From: Bacteroidota bacterium
GTDB lineage: Bacteria > Bacteroidota > Ignavibacteria > Kryptoniales > JAKASW01
DNA: 16,336 nt
NCBI GenBank assembly: GCA_021789755.1
Contig: JAJYJD010000053.1
Span: 1-16,336, forward strand
Direction of reading: 5' to 3'
Positions 1-6,495 of the stretch are shown one piece after another (within the stretch, counting starts at the first letter, position 1; each line of letters begins with the position of its first letter). The position numbers were made by a program, and so were the translations under genes. Under the pieces are notes generated by a model, which made no database searches, was not told the origin of the DNA, and worked only from the letters and a program-made list of their open reading frames with translations.

Positions 1-1107
1 ATACCGCCGCCTTCTGAAAATGAAATTGAGGACGCGATAGTTCTCGCCTCGGACACGTGCGCACGATACGGCATCACCGAAGTTCAGGATGTTGGGATCG
101 ACAAGCGCACACTGAACGCATACCGGTCGCTCGCAGACAAGGGGAAACTGAGGATTCGGATTTACGCGATGTACGATGGCGACGACAGCACCCTGCCCGG
201 TATATTGAAAGCCGGAAGAATAGTGGATTATAAAGACCGCTTCACCATGAGATCTGTAAGAGTCGATATGGATGGAGGGCTCGGCCCCCGCGAAGCAGCC
301 ATGGTGAGGGAATACTCCGATGCGCCGGGTCAATACGGGGCAACGCTGTTCGGTGAGAAGGATCTCGAGAACCTGACCATCGCCTCGGTCTCATCCGGAT
401 TCCAGGTATGCACCGAAGCACACGGTGACAGGGCAGTCCATGTCGTGCTCGATGCATATGAAGAGGCGCTGAAGGCGGCCGACGTCGCCGATCCAAGATT
501 GCGCATTGAAGCCGCCGAGGTCATGATGGGGGACGACATCCCGAGATTCAAGATGCTCAACGTCATTCCTTCCATGCAGCCGGTGCAATGCCTGTCAGAT
601 ATGTACTGGATCGAGTCGCGACTGGGACCCGACAGGGTGAAGCGTGCCTTTCCCTGGCGGTCGCTGCTGGATGGAGGTGACATGATAGTCGGAGGGTCGG
701 GTTTCCCCGGGCAAAGTCCGGATCCAAGACTCGGAATCTACGCGGCCGTCACGCGGCGAGATGTGAATGGATTGCCGCGGTCTTTTTCCGACGCCGAAAA
801 GTATTTCGAGTTGACTCCGGATGCCGCTAAAGACAGTTCCGATTATGATGGCGGGTTCTTCGCAGACCAGCGGATGACACTTGCGAATGCCATTAAGGCG
901 TTTACAGTCTGGCCTGCGTACGGGGCCTTTCAGGAAAAAGAAAAAGGGAAGATTATGACAGGCATGGTCGCCGACTTCACCATTTTGCAAAATGATTTGA
1001 ACAAAATACCGGCGGAAAGGATACCGGATGACCACATTCTTGCAACCATTGTTGGCGGGCGACTGGTGTATGTGAGCCAGGTTGCCGGGAATTGGAGTGC
1101 GCGTTGA
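1..1107 (+). CDS. Amidohydrolase-3 (YtcJ/NfdA-like) family protein, 5'-truncated, metal site degraded
   Basis: The reading frame is open from base 1, so the true start and the N-terminal HxH metal motif lie outside the window; 368 residues are visible. The family consists of periplasmic or cytoplasmic metal-dependent amidohydrolases (TIM barrel). Family landmarks are clear: ITEVQDVG near residue 29, DGGLGPREAA near 91, GDRAVHVVLDA near 142, ASMQPV-type text as IPSMQPVQ, PWRSLLDGG, and SPDPRLGIYAAVTR. The C-terminus carries the usual composite-domain sequence GMVADFTIL. However, the residues normally used for metal binding and catalysis differ: the lysine expected before the DGxLG motif is Arg (259-261), the His of HAxGDRA is Glu (415-417, with a His two codons later), the His of RIEHAQ is Ala (511-513), and the Asp of FGSDAP is Gly (700-702). 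It may therefore be a non-catalytic or altered homologue. Family assignment is sound; activity is doubtful. Confidence 0.85.
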   Translation: MPPPSENEIEDAIVLASDTCARYGITEVQDVGIDKRTLNAYRSLADKGKLRIRIYAMYDGDDSTLPGILKAGRIVDYKDRFTMRSVRVDMDGGLGPREAAMVREYSDAPGQYGATLFGEKDLENLTIASVSSGFQVCTEAHGDRAVHVVLDAYEEALKAADVADPRLRIEAAEVMMGDDIPRFKMLNVIPSMQPVQCLSDMYWIESRLGPDRVKRAFPWRSLLDGGDMIVGGSGFPGQSPDPRLGIYAAVTRRDVNGLPRSFSDAEKYFELTPDAAKDSSDYDGGFFADQRMTLANAIKAFTVWPAYGAFQEKEKGKIMTGMVADFTILQNDLNKIPAERIPDDHILATIVGGRLVYVSQVAGNWSAR

Positions 1108-1148
1108 AATACGGTCGCTCGAAAAGAGAAGATGATTCAAACTGGAAC

Positions 1149-1154
1149 AGGAGG
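1149..1154 (+). promoter_or_regulatory. Strong Shine-Dalgarno AGGAGG
   Basis: A full AGGAGG lies five bases before the ATG at 1160 and fixes the start of the adenosine-specific kinase gene. Such consensus sites argue against a core Bacteroidetes host, where Shine-Dalgarno use is rare. Confidence 0.75.
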
Positions 1155-1159
1155 ATCGC

Positions 1160-1642
1160 ATGGAACTCAAAGTCGTGAAAATCGATAAGCCTGAGGATGT
1201 AAACCTTATTCTCGGTCAGTCCCATTTCATAAAGACTGTCGAAGATCTGCATGAAGCGGTCGTACAGACCGTGCCGCAGATGAAATTCGGGATTGCCTTT
1301 TGCGAATCGTCGGGACCCGCACCTGTGAGATTCAGCGGAAACGATGAAGAACTGACCGACTTGGCAACCAGGCGCGCGCTGGAGATTTCTGCCGGGCATT
1401 CGTTTATAATTTTTATGAGAGAGGGTTTCCCGGTCAACATTCTCAACGCGGTCAAGGCTATCCCGGAGGTTGCAAGCATATACTGCGCTACGGGGAATTC
1501 GGTCGAAGTAATCATAGCAGAAACGGAGCAGGGCCGTGGGATTCTCGGCGTTGTCGACGGGATCAAGAGCAGAGGGATCGAGTCTGAGTCCGACAGGCAG
1601 GCACGTCATGATTTTCTGAGGAAGATCGGCTACAAGCTGTAA
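1160..1642 (+). CDS. Adenosine-specific kinase family protein
   Basis: A 160-residue single-domain protein, the usual size of the adenosine-specific kinase family (formerly DUF355, PF04008). Recognisable conserved blocks are LGQSHFIKTVEDLHEA (residues 18-33), FGIAFCESSGP (43-53), a GNDEEL segment (about 60), AGHSFIIFMREGFPVN (about 78-93), and AETEQGRGILGVVDG (about 115-129). It has no signal peptide or membrane segment and is presumably cytoplasmic. Family members have been crystallised and linked to adenosine binding; the physiological reaction in bacteria is poorly established, so kinase activity is knowledge by family name rather than something visible here. It is preceded by a consensus Shine-Dalgarno site and lies 52 bases after the amidohydrolase gene and 43 bases before the efflux operon. 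No operon partner explains its role. Confidence 0.9.
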   Translation: MELKVVKIDKPEDVNLILGQSHFIKTVEDLHEAVVQTVPQMKFGIAFCESSGPAPVRFSGNDEELTDLATRRALEISAGHSFIIFMREGFPVNILNAVKAIPEVASIYCATGNSVEVIIAETEQGRGILGVVDGIKSRGIESESDRQARHDFLRKIGYKL

Positions 1643-1670
1643 AACCGAACTTCTCTCGCCAAATACCGTC

Positions 1671-1676
1671 TATAAT
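1671..1676 (+). promoter_or_regulatory. Possible -10 element (TATAAT) before the efflux operon
   Basis: A perfect TATAAT sits in the 43-base gap between the kinase stop codon and the TolC-like gene, 9 bases before the first possible ATG. I see no convincing -35 hexamer at 16-18 bases upstream, so this is only a candidate for a promoter driving the four-gene export operon. If used, the leader would be extremely short. Confidence 0.3.
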
Positions 1677-1685
1677 CACAATCAT

Positions 1686-2993
1686 ATGATGGAGACTATG
1701 AAGAAGTATATCCTTTTCCTATTGCTCGTTCCGGGAATCTTGGCGGCGCAGGCGCTTCCGGTAACGGAGGGCGCGGCAGAGCCGGCCGATACCTTAACGC
1801 TGGAACAATGCATTCAGACTGCTTTGAAATATAATCCGGAAATCCGCGTATCCGAAGGTGGACTGGAATCGGCCCAGTCAAATTTGAAGCTTACACGGTC
1901 AGTTTTGTTTCCGCAGATAAGCGGGACGGCCGGGGTGACGAGAAACGGCGGCACTTTTCTGCTCGGGAATATTGTGCGGAGCGGGAGTTTTGACAGCTAT
2001 ACTGCCGGCCTTCAGGCACAGCAGCTGATATTCGATTTCGGCAAGACGTACACCCGGCTCTCGGCGTCGTCCGATCTCGTGCGTGCCAGCGGACAGGATT
2101 TGAGGGCGACCAGGGAAGATATAATCGTAAACACTTATGTTGCCTACTACAGCTACCTCGCGGCTGTCCGTGTCAGGGAAGTCGACACTGAGACGGTTCT
2201 CCAGGCGGAAGATCATCTGCACCAGGCTCAGGCCTTCTACAGGGCCGGGACGGTTCCCCAGTACGACGTCGTCAATGCCGAAGTTACCGTCGCAAACGCA
2301 AACGTAAACTTGATCCAGGCTGACAACAACATAAAGCTCGCCCGGATCCAATTGGAGAATGTGATCGGGCGGAAGCTTCCCGATAGTTTTGCTTTGAGAG
2401 ATATTCTCGATGTTGCCCATGTAGACATAAGCATGGAAGCGGCTATGGAGACCGCCATAAACAGCCGACCCGAATTGCTGGCGAGTCAGGCGCAAGTGCA
2501 GGCAAACAAAGCGCTTCTTACCTCTGCCTGGACCGCTAATTTGCCGAACATCAGCGCGTCAGGCTCATACAACTGGCGGGGACTTGCTCCGACGCCCCTT
2601 TATAGCGGCTGGAATATCGGTGTCACTCTTTCTCTTCCGATTTTTCAGGGTTTCGCTCTCGACGCGGGTATCGACCAAGCAAAGGCAAACCTTAAGAGTG
2701 CGGAAGCGTCTAACGATTTAGTTATGCAAACGTTGTATCTCGATGTTCAGCAGCAAGAGTTCGCCCTGCAGGAGGCGACCCAGAGAATTCAGGCTTCGAG
2801 GAAGCTGGTGCAGCAAGCGGAAGAGGCATTACGTCTGGCGGTGGGAGAGTACAATTCAGGGACCGGCAGCGCGCTGCAGACTACCGACGCTCAAGTCGCC
2901 CTTGCCAACGCCCGGATAACCTACATCCAATCGCTTTATGATTACAACGTCTCATATGCGCAGCTTGAACGGGCAATGGGGGTGATAAAGTGA
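1686..2993 (+). CDS. TolC-family outer-membrane efflux protein
   Basis: A 435-residue outer-membrane channel component of a tripartite exporter. The N-terminus has three closely spaced Met codons (1686, 1689, 1698); the third gives a standard signal peptide, MKKYILFLLLVPGILAAQA, so 1698 may be the real start, although no start has a well-spaced Shine-Dalgarno site. The mature part begins with the classic OEP motif LTLEQCIQTALKYNPEI (about residues 37-53). Two OEP repeats of about 190 residues follow, each made of long amphipathic helices with aromatic/Gly strands such as PQISGTAGVTRNGG and PNISASGSYNWRGL. Length is typical of the family. The gene is first in an operon with a membrane-fusion adaptor and a MacB-type ATPase and permease, which supports a role as the outer-membrane exit duct of that pump. 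Confidence 0.93.
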   Translation: MMETMKKYILFLLLVPGILAAQALPVTEGAAEPADTLTLEQCIQTALKYNPEIRVSEGGLESAQSNLKLTRSVLFPQISGTAGVTRNGGTFLLGNIVRSGSFDSYTAGLQAQQLIFDFGKTYTRLSASSDLVRASGQDLRATREDIIVNTYVAYYSYLAAVRVREVDTETVLQAEDHLHQAQAFYRAGTVPQYDVVNAEVTVANANVNLIQADNNIKLARIQLENVIGRKLPDSFALRDILDVAHVDISMEAAMETAINSRPELLASQAQVQANKALLTSAWTANLPNISASGSYNWRGLAPTPLYSGWNIGVTLSLPIFQGFALDAGIDQAKANLKSAEASNDLVMQTLYLDVQQQEFALQEATQRIQASRKLVQQAEEALRLAVGEYNSGTGSALQTTDAQVALANARITYIQSLYDYNVSYAQLERAMGVIK

Positions 2994-3009
2994 AAACAAG
3001 AGAAAGAGT

Positions 3010-4281
3010 ATGAAAAAGAAAAGGCTTATTACGATCGCAATTCTCGTTGTCGTCGTGGCTGGAGTGATCGTGTTCTTCACGTCCAGCAGCAAATCCGACA
3101 GCCAACAGTGGCTCACACTTCCGGTAACAAAGGGCAATCTTGATGTGGTCGTCACTGCCACAGGCACGCTGGCCGCGGACACTACAGTGCAGGTCGGAAC
3201 CCAGGTTTCGGGCACGATTGCCAAGCTGTACGCCGATTGGAATTCACATGTGAGACAAGGCCAGGTCGTGGCAAAACTCGACACCACGTTTCTGTGGGCG
3301 AGCGTTGAGCAGGCTGAGGCAAATCTTCGGAAAAGTAAGGTCGCGGAAGAACAGGCGAAAAGAACTTTTGACCGTGTGAAACAGCTTTTCCAACGCAATC
3401 TCGATTCCCAGTCGGACTATGACACTGCGCTCTCAGGCTATCAGACCGCGCAGGCGGATGTCGTGCAGGCACAAACGGCCCTTGACCAGGCAAAAATAAA
3501 TTTGAGCTACGCGACCATCAAGTCTCCGATAAGCGGTGTCGTGATCTCAAGAAACGTCGACTTGGGGCAGACAGTTGCCTCGAGCTTCAATACCCCGACA
3601 CTGTTTACTATAGCAAACAGTCTTTCAGACATGCAGATTCAGGCTTCGGTGGACGAAGGCGATATTGGAAGCGTGAAAGTCGGGCAACCTGTCTCGTTCA
3701 CTGTCGACGCATATCCTAACGATACTTTTAGTGGGCGAGTGATCCAGATAAGGCTCCAGCCTACCGTGGTTCAGAATGTTGTCGAGTACACCGTGATTAT
3801 CGACGTGCCCAATCCCGACCTGAAGCTGATGCCCGGCATGACAGCCAACCTTACTATTCAGATCGCAGAAGCCAAGGATGTGTTGAAAGTTCCGACGACC
3901 GCGCTCAGATTCGTGCCGCCCCGCCAATACGTCACCGGTATGATGAATGCCCTGCCTGATTCCGTGAAACAGAAGATCGAACAGCGGCGAAAAGCTGACG
4001 GAGGCAACCAGGCGTCTGGTCAGGCTGGCGGATACCAGGGAGCCGGCCAGGGAAGTGCCCAGTCGCTTCAAAATAGGGAATTGAGTCCGGGAAGTTATTT
4101 CAGACTATGGGTCCTTGACGGAAAACAGATAAAGCCGGTGCGGGTCAGGATCGGACTTTCGGATGGAACAAATACGGAAGTAGCAGGCGATCTTAACGCA
4201 GGTCAACAGGTTGTCATCGGCTCACTCACTCAATCCGGCGGACGGCAGAACAATCCGTTCATGCAGCAGAGGAGGTTCTGA
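3010..4281 (+). CDS. macA: MacA-like periplasmic adaptor (HlyD/RND membrane-fusion family)
   Basis: A 423-residue adaptor linking the inner-membrane MacB-type pump to the TolC-type channel. Residues 6-23 form a single N-terminal membrane anchor after MKKKR. The lipoyl-like half-motif VGTQVSGTIAKLYAD (about 62-76) precedes an alpha-helical hairpin (about 94-163, rich in Gln, Ala and Lys). The second lipoyl half, TIKSPISGVVISRNVDLGQTV (about 169-189), is followed by the beta-barrel and membrane-proximal domains, including PNPDLKLMPGMTANL (267-281), the standard MacA text. Between the barrel and the final domain is an insertion (about 312-358) with a basic helical start and a Gly/Gln-rich stretch containing GQAGGYQGAGQG. 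The C-terminal domain then resumes at SYFRLWVLDGKQ. The gene starts 16 bases after the TolC-like stop with only a weak purine-rich ribosome site, consistent with operon translation. Confidence 0.93.
   Translation: MKKKRLITIAILVVVVAGVIVFFTSSSKSDSQQWLTLPVTKGNLDVVVTATGTLAADTTVQVGTQVSGTIAKLYADWNSHVRQGQVVAKLDTTFLWASVEQAEANLRKSKVAEEQAKRTFDRVKQLFQRNLDSQSDYDTALSGYQTAQADVVQAQTALDQAKINLSYATIKSPISGVVISRNVDLGQTVASSFNTPTLFTIANSLSDMQIQASVDEGDIGSVKVGQPVSFTVDAYPNDTFSGRVIQIRLQPTVVQNVVEYTVIIDVPNPDLKLMPGMTANLTIQIAEAKDVLKVPTTALRFVPPRQYVTGMMNALPDSVKQKIEQRRKADGGNQASGQAGGYQGAGQGSAQSLQNRELSPGSYFRLWVLDGKQIKPVRVRIGLSDGTNTEVAGDLNAGQQVVIGSLTQSGGRQNNPFMQQRRF
4270..4275 (+). promoter_or_regulatory. Shine-Dalgarno AGGAGG deciding the ATPase start
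   Basis: AGGAGG lies inside the end of the adaptor gene, ten bases before the ATG at 4286. It favours that ATG over the in-frame ATG at 4211, which would overlap the adaptor gene by about 70 bases and add a non-conserved 25-residue tail. Confidence 0.7.
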
Positions 4282-4285
4282 TCCG

Positions 4286-5041
4286 ATGTCACAGCCGATC
4301 ATCTCCACGAAACATCTCGTCAAAGTCTACAAGATGGGAGACTTTGAAGTGCATGCGCTGCGTGGTATCAATTTGGATGTGAACTCCCGGGAGTTCGTGG
4401 CGATAATGGGCGCGAGCGGCTCCGGCAAATCAACCTTCATGAACATAGTCGGATGCCTAGACACCCCGACCAGTGGAGAGTACTTCCTCGACGGAGTGGA
4501 AGTCGCCAAAATGGACCGTGACGAACTTGCGCGTCTGAGAAACCTCAAACTTGGATTTGTTTTTCAGGCCTTCAACCTGTTGCCCAGAACAACCGCAGTT
4601 GAGAACGTGGAGCTCCCCCTTCTTTATTCGAACAAGCTTTCATCGTTGCAGCGAAGAGAAAAAGCCATGGATGCGTTGAACGCGGTGGGTCTTGCCGACC
4701 GTGCGGAACATTACTCAAGCCAGCTATCGGGTGGTCAGCAGCAGCGCGTGGCCATTGCCCGTTCGCTCGTAAATGATCCTGTCGTTATCCTTGCCGATGA
4801 ACCGACGGGGAACCTCGATACCCGGACGAGCGTGGAAGTCATGGAGATATTTCAGAAACTCAATGAGCGTGGAATAACAGTGGTTTTGGTGACGCACGAA
4901 ATGGATATTGCGCAGTTTGCCGATAGAAATGTCGTCTTCAAGGACGGAAAGATCAACAAGATGGTTTCGGTAGAAGATAGAAAAATCGCGACAGAAGAAC
5001 TTTCAAAGATCCCGGTTCTGGTGGATGAGATAGAGTTATGA
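4286..5041 (+). CDS. MacB/LolD-type ABC transporter ATP-binding protein
   Basis: A 251-residue cytoplasmic ATPase that powers the tripartite exporter. All ABC motifs are intact: Walker A GASGSGKST (42-50), Q-loop Gln94 in FVFQAFNLLP, signature LSGGQQQR (147-154), Walker B VVILADEPTGNLD (166-178), and the switch His204 in LVTHE. The LRNLKLGFVFQAFNLLPRTTAVENVELPL pattern is typical of the MacB/LolD/FtsE subgroup rather than importers. The chosen ATG has a good Shine-Dalgarno site and begins four bases after the adaptor stop. Its stop codon overlaps the permease start as ATGA, implying translational coupling. The C-terminal tail after residue 222 is charged and not part of the core domain. In E. 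coli the corresponding MacB is one fused polypeptide; here the nucleotide-binding domain is separate. Confidence 0.95.
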   Translation: MSQPIISTKHLVKVYKMGDFEVHALRGINLDVNSREFVAIMGASGSGKSTFMNIVGCLDTPTSGEYFLDGVEVAKMDRDELARLRNLKLGFVFQAFNLLPRTTAVENVELPLLYSNKLSSLQRREKAMDALNAVGLADRAEHYSSQLSGGQQQRVAIARSLVNDPVVILADEPTGNLDTRTSVEVMEIFQKLNERGITVVLVTHEMDIAQFADRNVVFKDGKINKMVSVEDRKIATEELSKIPVLVDEIEL

Positions 5042-6258
5042 ACATCATTAACATCATCAAGATTTCATACCGGTCGCTCGGAAGGAACAAACTCCGTTCC
5101 TTCCTGACCATGTTAGGAATAATAATCGGTGTCGCAGCTGTGATTGCCATGCTCGCGATCGGAGAAGGTGCGAGCAACGCGGTGAAACAACAGATTGCCG
5201 GCCTGGGTACAAATATGCTGATCGTTTTCCCATTTGCTTCGACGCAGGGAGGAGTGCATTACCAGGCGGGTACGACTTCTCGCCTGAAGGAAAGCGACGT
5301 CACTGCGATCCGCGAACAATGTCCCGCTGTCGAATATGTCACTCCTATCACGCGGGTCGTAACCCAAATCATCGCCGGGACCGAGAACTGGCGAACTAAT
5401 GTCTTCGGCGCTTACCCGAATTATGAGAAGATAAGAAATTGGCCGGTCTCCAGCGGGAGCTACTTCACGGACCAGGACGAAAGAGACGCAGCCAAGGTAT
5501 GTCTTGTGGGGCAAACGGTTGCGACGAATCTTTTCGGCGAGGGAAGCGTGCCGTTGGGAGAAACTATCCAGATCCGGAATCTCCCGTTCAAAATAGTCGG
5601 CGTCCTTGCGCCGAAAGGACAGAACTCGAACGGCGACGATCAGGACGACATCGTGATCGCGCCATTCTCGACCGTGCAGAAGAAACTCCAGGGCACAATT
5701 TATGCCGGTGCGATATTTGCGTCTGCCATATCGTCGGCAGCGGTGCCTGCCGCGGGGGAAGAGATCACGCAACTGCTAAGAGACAGACACCAACTGCGAC
5801 CTTGGGATCCAAACGATTTTACCGTCAGGACGCAGACCGAAATTGCAAGTACCGCAGACGCAACCACGAAGACTATGACGTTGCTGCTGGCGAGCATAGC
5901 GGGGATATCCCTGATAGTCGGCGGCATCGGGATAATGAATATCATGCTGGTTTCGGTTACCGAGCGCACGCGGGAAATCGGCATCAGGATGGCAGTCGGT
6001 GCACGGGGCGGCGACGTGCTGACACAGTTCCTCATCGAGGCACTTACATTGAGTTTCGCGGGAGGACTGATGGGAATTGTCATCGGCGTGCTGACTTCGG
6101 AGTTCGTCTCCAATCTGCAGAAATGGCCGATCATTATATCTCCCGAATCAATCGCTTTGGCGTTCACGTTCGCTGCTATCATCGGGATTTTCTTCGGGTG
6201 GTACCCCGCGCGGAAAGCTGCCAACCTCAATCCGATCGAAGCGCTCAGATACGAATAA
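5038..6258 (+). CDS. MacB-type ABC transporter permease (FtsX-like)
   Basis: A 406-residue inner-membrane permease with the MacB layout. An N-terminal membrane helix (about 22-42) follows the cytoplasmic motif SYRSLGRNKLRSFLTMLGI. A large periplasmic MacB-core domain follows (about 45-275). Three C-terminal FtsX helices (about 282-306, 330-352 and 368-390) finish the protein. Highly conserved family text includes GGIGIMNIMLVSVTERTREIG and the C-terminal PARKAANLNPIEALRYE. The start ATG overlaps the ATPase stop by four bases. With the upstream genes it forms a full type I tripartite pump; MacAB-TolC systems export macrolides, peptides, siderophores or lipids depending on the species, and no substrate can be read from this sequence. 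Confidence 0.95.
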   Translation: MNIINIIKISYRSLGRNKLRSFLTMLGIIIGVAAVIAMLAIGEGASNAVKQQIAGLGTNMLIVFPFASTQGGVHYQAGTTSRLKESDVTAIREQCPAVEYVTPITRVVTQIIAGTENWRTNVFGAYPNYEKIRNWPVSSGSYFTDQDERDAAKVCLVGQTVATNLFGEGSVPLGETIQIRNLPFKIVGVLAPKGQNSNGDDQDDIVIAPFSTVQKKLQGTIYAGAIFASAISSAAVPAAGEEITQLLRDRHQLRPWDPNDFTVRTQTEIASTADATTKTMTLLLASIAGISLIVGGIGIMNIMLVSVTERTREIGIRMAVGARGGDVLTQFLIEALTLSFAGGLMGIVIGVLTSEFVSNLQKWPIIISPESIALAFTFAAIIGIFFGWYPARKAANLNPIEALRYE

Positions 6259-6315
6259 CGCAGCGGCGTACGCTGAGCTGCGACTGGTGCGCGGTCCCTT
6301 GCCGATTCGTCTCCC

Positions 6316-6352
6316 GGGCCGCAGATAAAAGCAGGCGGTAGTGCTGCGGTCC
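6316..6352 (+). other. Hairpin in the gap after the efflux operon
   Basis: GGGCCGCAG (6316-6324) can pair with CTGCGGTCC (6344-6352): nine base pairs including one G-U, with a 19-base A/G-rich loop. The same 237-base gap (6259-6495) also holds CAGCG/CGCTG arms at 6261-6275, beginning three bases after the permease stop, and CGGCT/AGCCG arms at 6363-6367 and 6395-6399. No run of T follows any stem, so a classic intrinsic terminator is not evident. I see no convincing ORF and match no RNA family from memory. It could be a factor-assisted terminator, a structured leader of the PAP2 gene, or chance structure in GC-rich sequence. Confidence 0.35.
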
Positions 6353-6485
6353 TGCGATGCCGCGGCTTCGACAGGGTGATGCAGTTTCGCCGGGAGCCGG
6401 TTCCTTCGACCAATCTGCCTCCAATCCGGTTGTGCCTTTTGACACACCGTTTTTCGCTTTGACTTGCGGATATTTAGTCAAAAGC

Positions 6486-6491
6486 GGAGAG
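6486..6491 (+). promoter_or_regulatory. Shine-Dalgarno-like GGAGAG supporting a GTG start
   Basis: GGAGAG lies four bases before the GTG at 6496 (the GGAG core at six bases). No ATG offers a comparable site near the predicted signal peptide, so it supports the GTG start of the PAP2-family gene. Confidence 0.5.
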
Positions 6492-6495
6492 ACCG

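Noticed and set aside
121..133. A 13-base identical string TACCGGTCGCTCG at 121-133 and 5069-5081, with a near copy at 1112-1123
   Set aside because: The two exact copies encode the same Tyr-Arg-Ser-Leu in frame within unrelated conserved proteins, so shared codon preference and chance explain them; there is no array or symmetry.
595..1170. A 191-codon minus-strand open frame opposite the amidohydrolase
   Set aside because: The plus strand shows long family-level similarity; the antisense translation is low-information and lacks a start context.
4211..4285. Earlier ATG for the ABC ATPase at 4211
   Set aside because: It would overlap the adaptor gene, adds a non-conserved head, and lacks a ribosome site, whereas 4286 has AGGAGG.
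5439..6341. A 300-codon plus-strand open frame inside the permease gene
   Set aside because: Its translation is Arg/His-rich with no family resemblance, and it overlaps the highly conserved MacB permease in another frame. It is a GC-driven shadow.
6439..6476. TTGACA at 6439 and TATTTA at 6471 as a promoter for the PAP2 gene
   Set aside because: The 26-base spacing is far from 16-18, and no better -10 element lies at the right distance.
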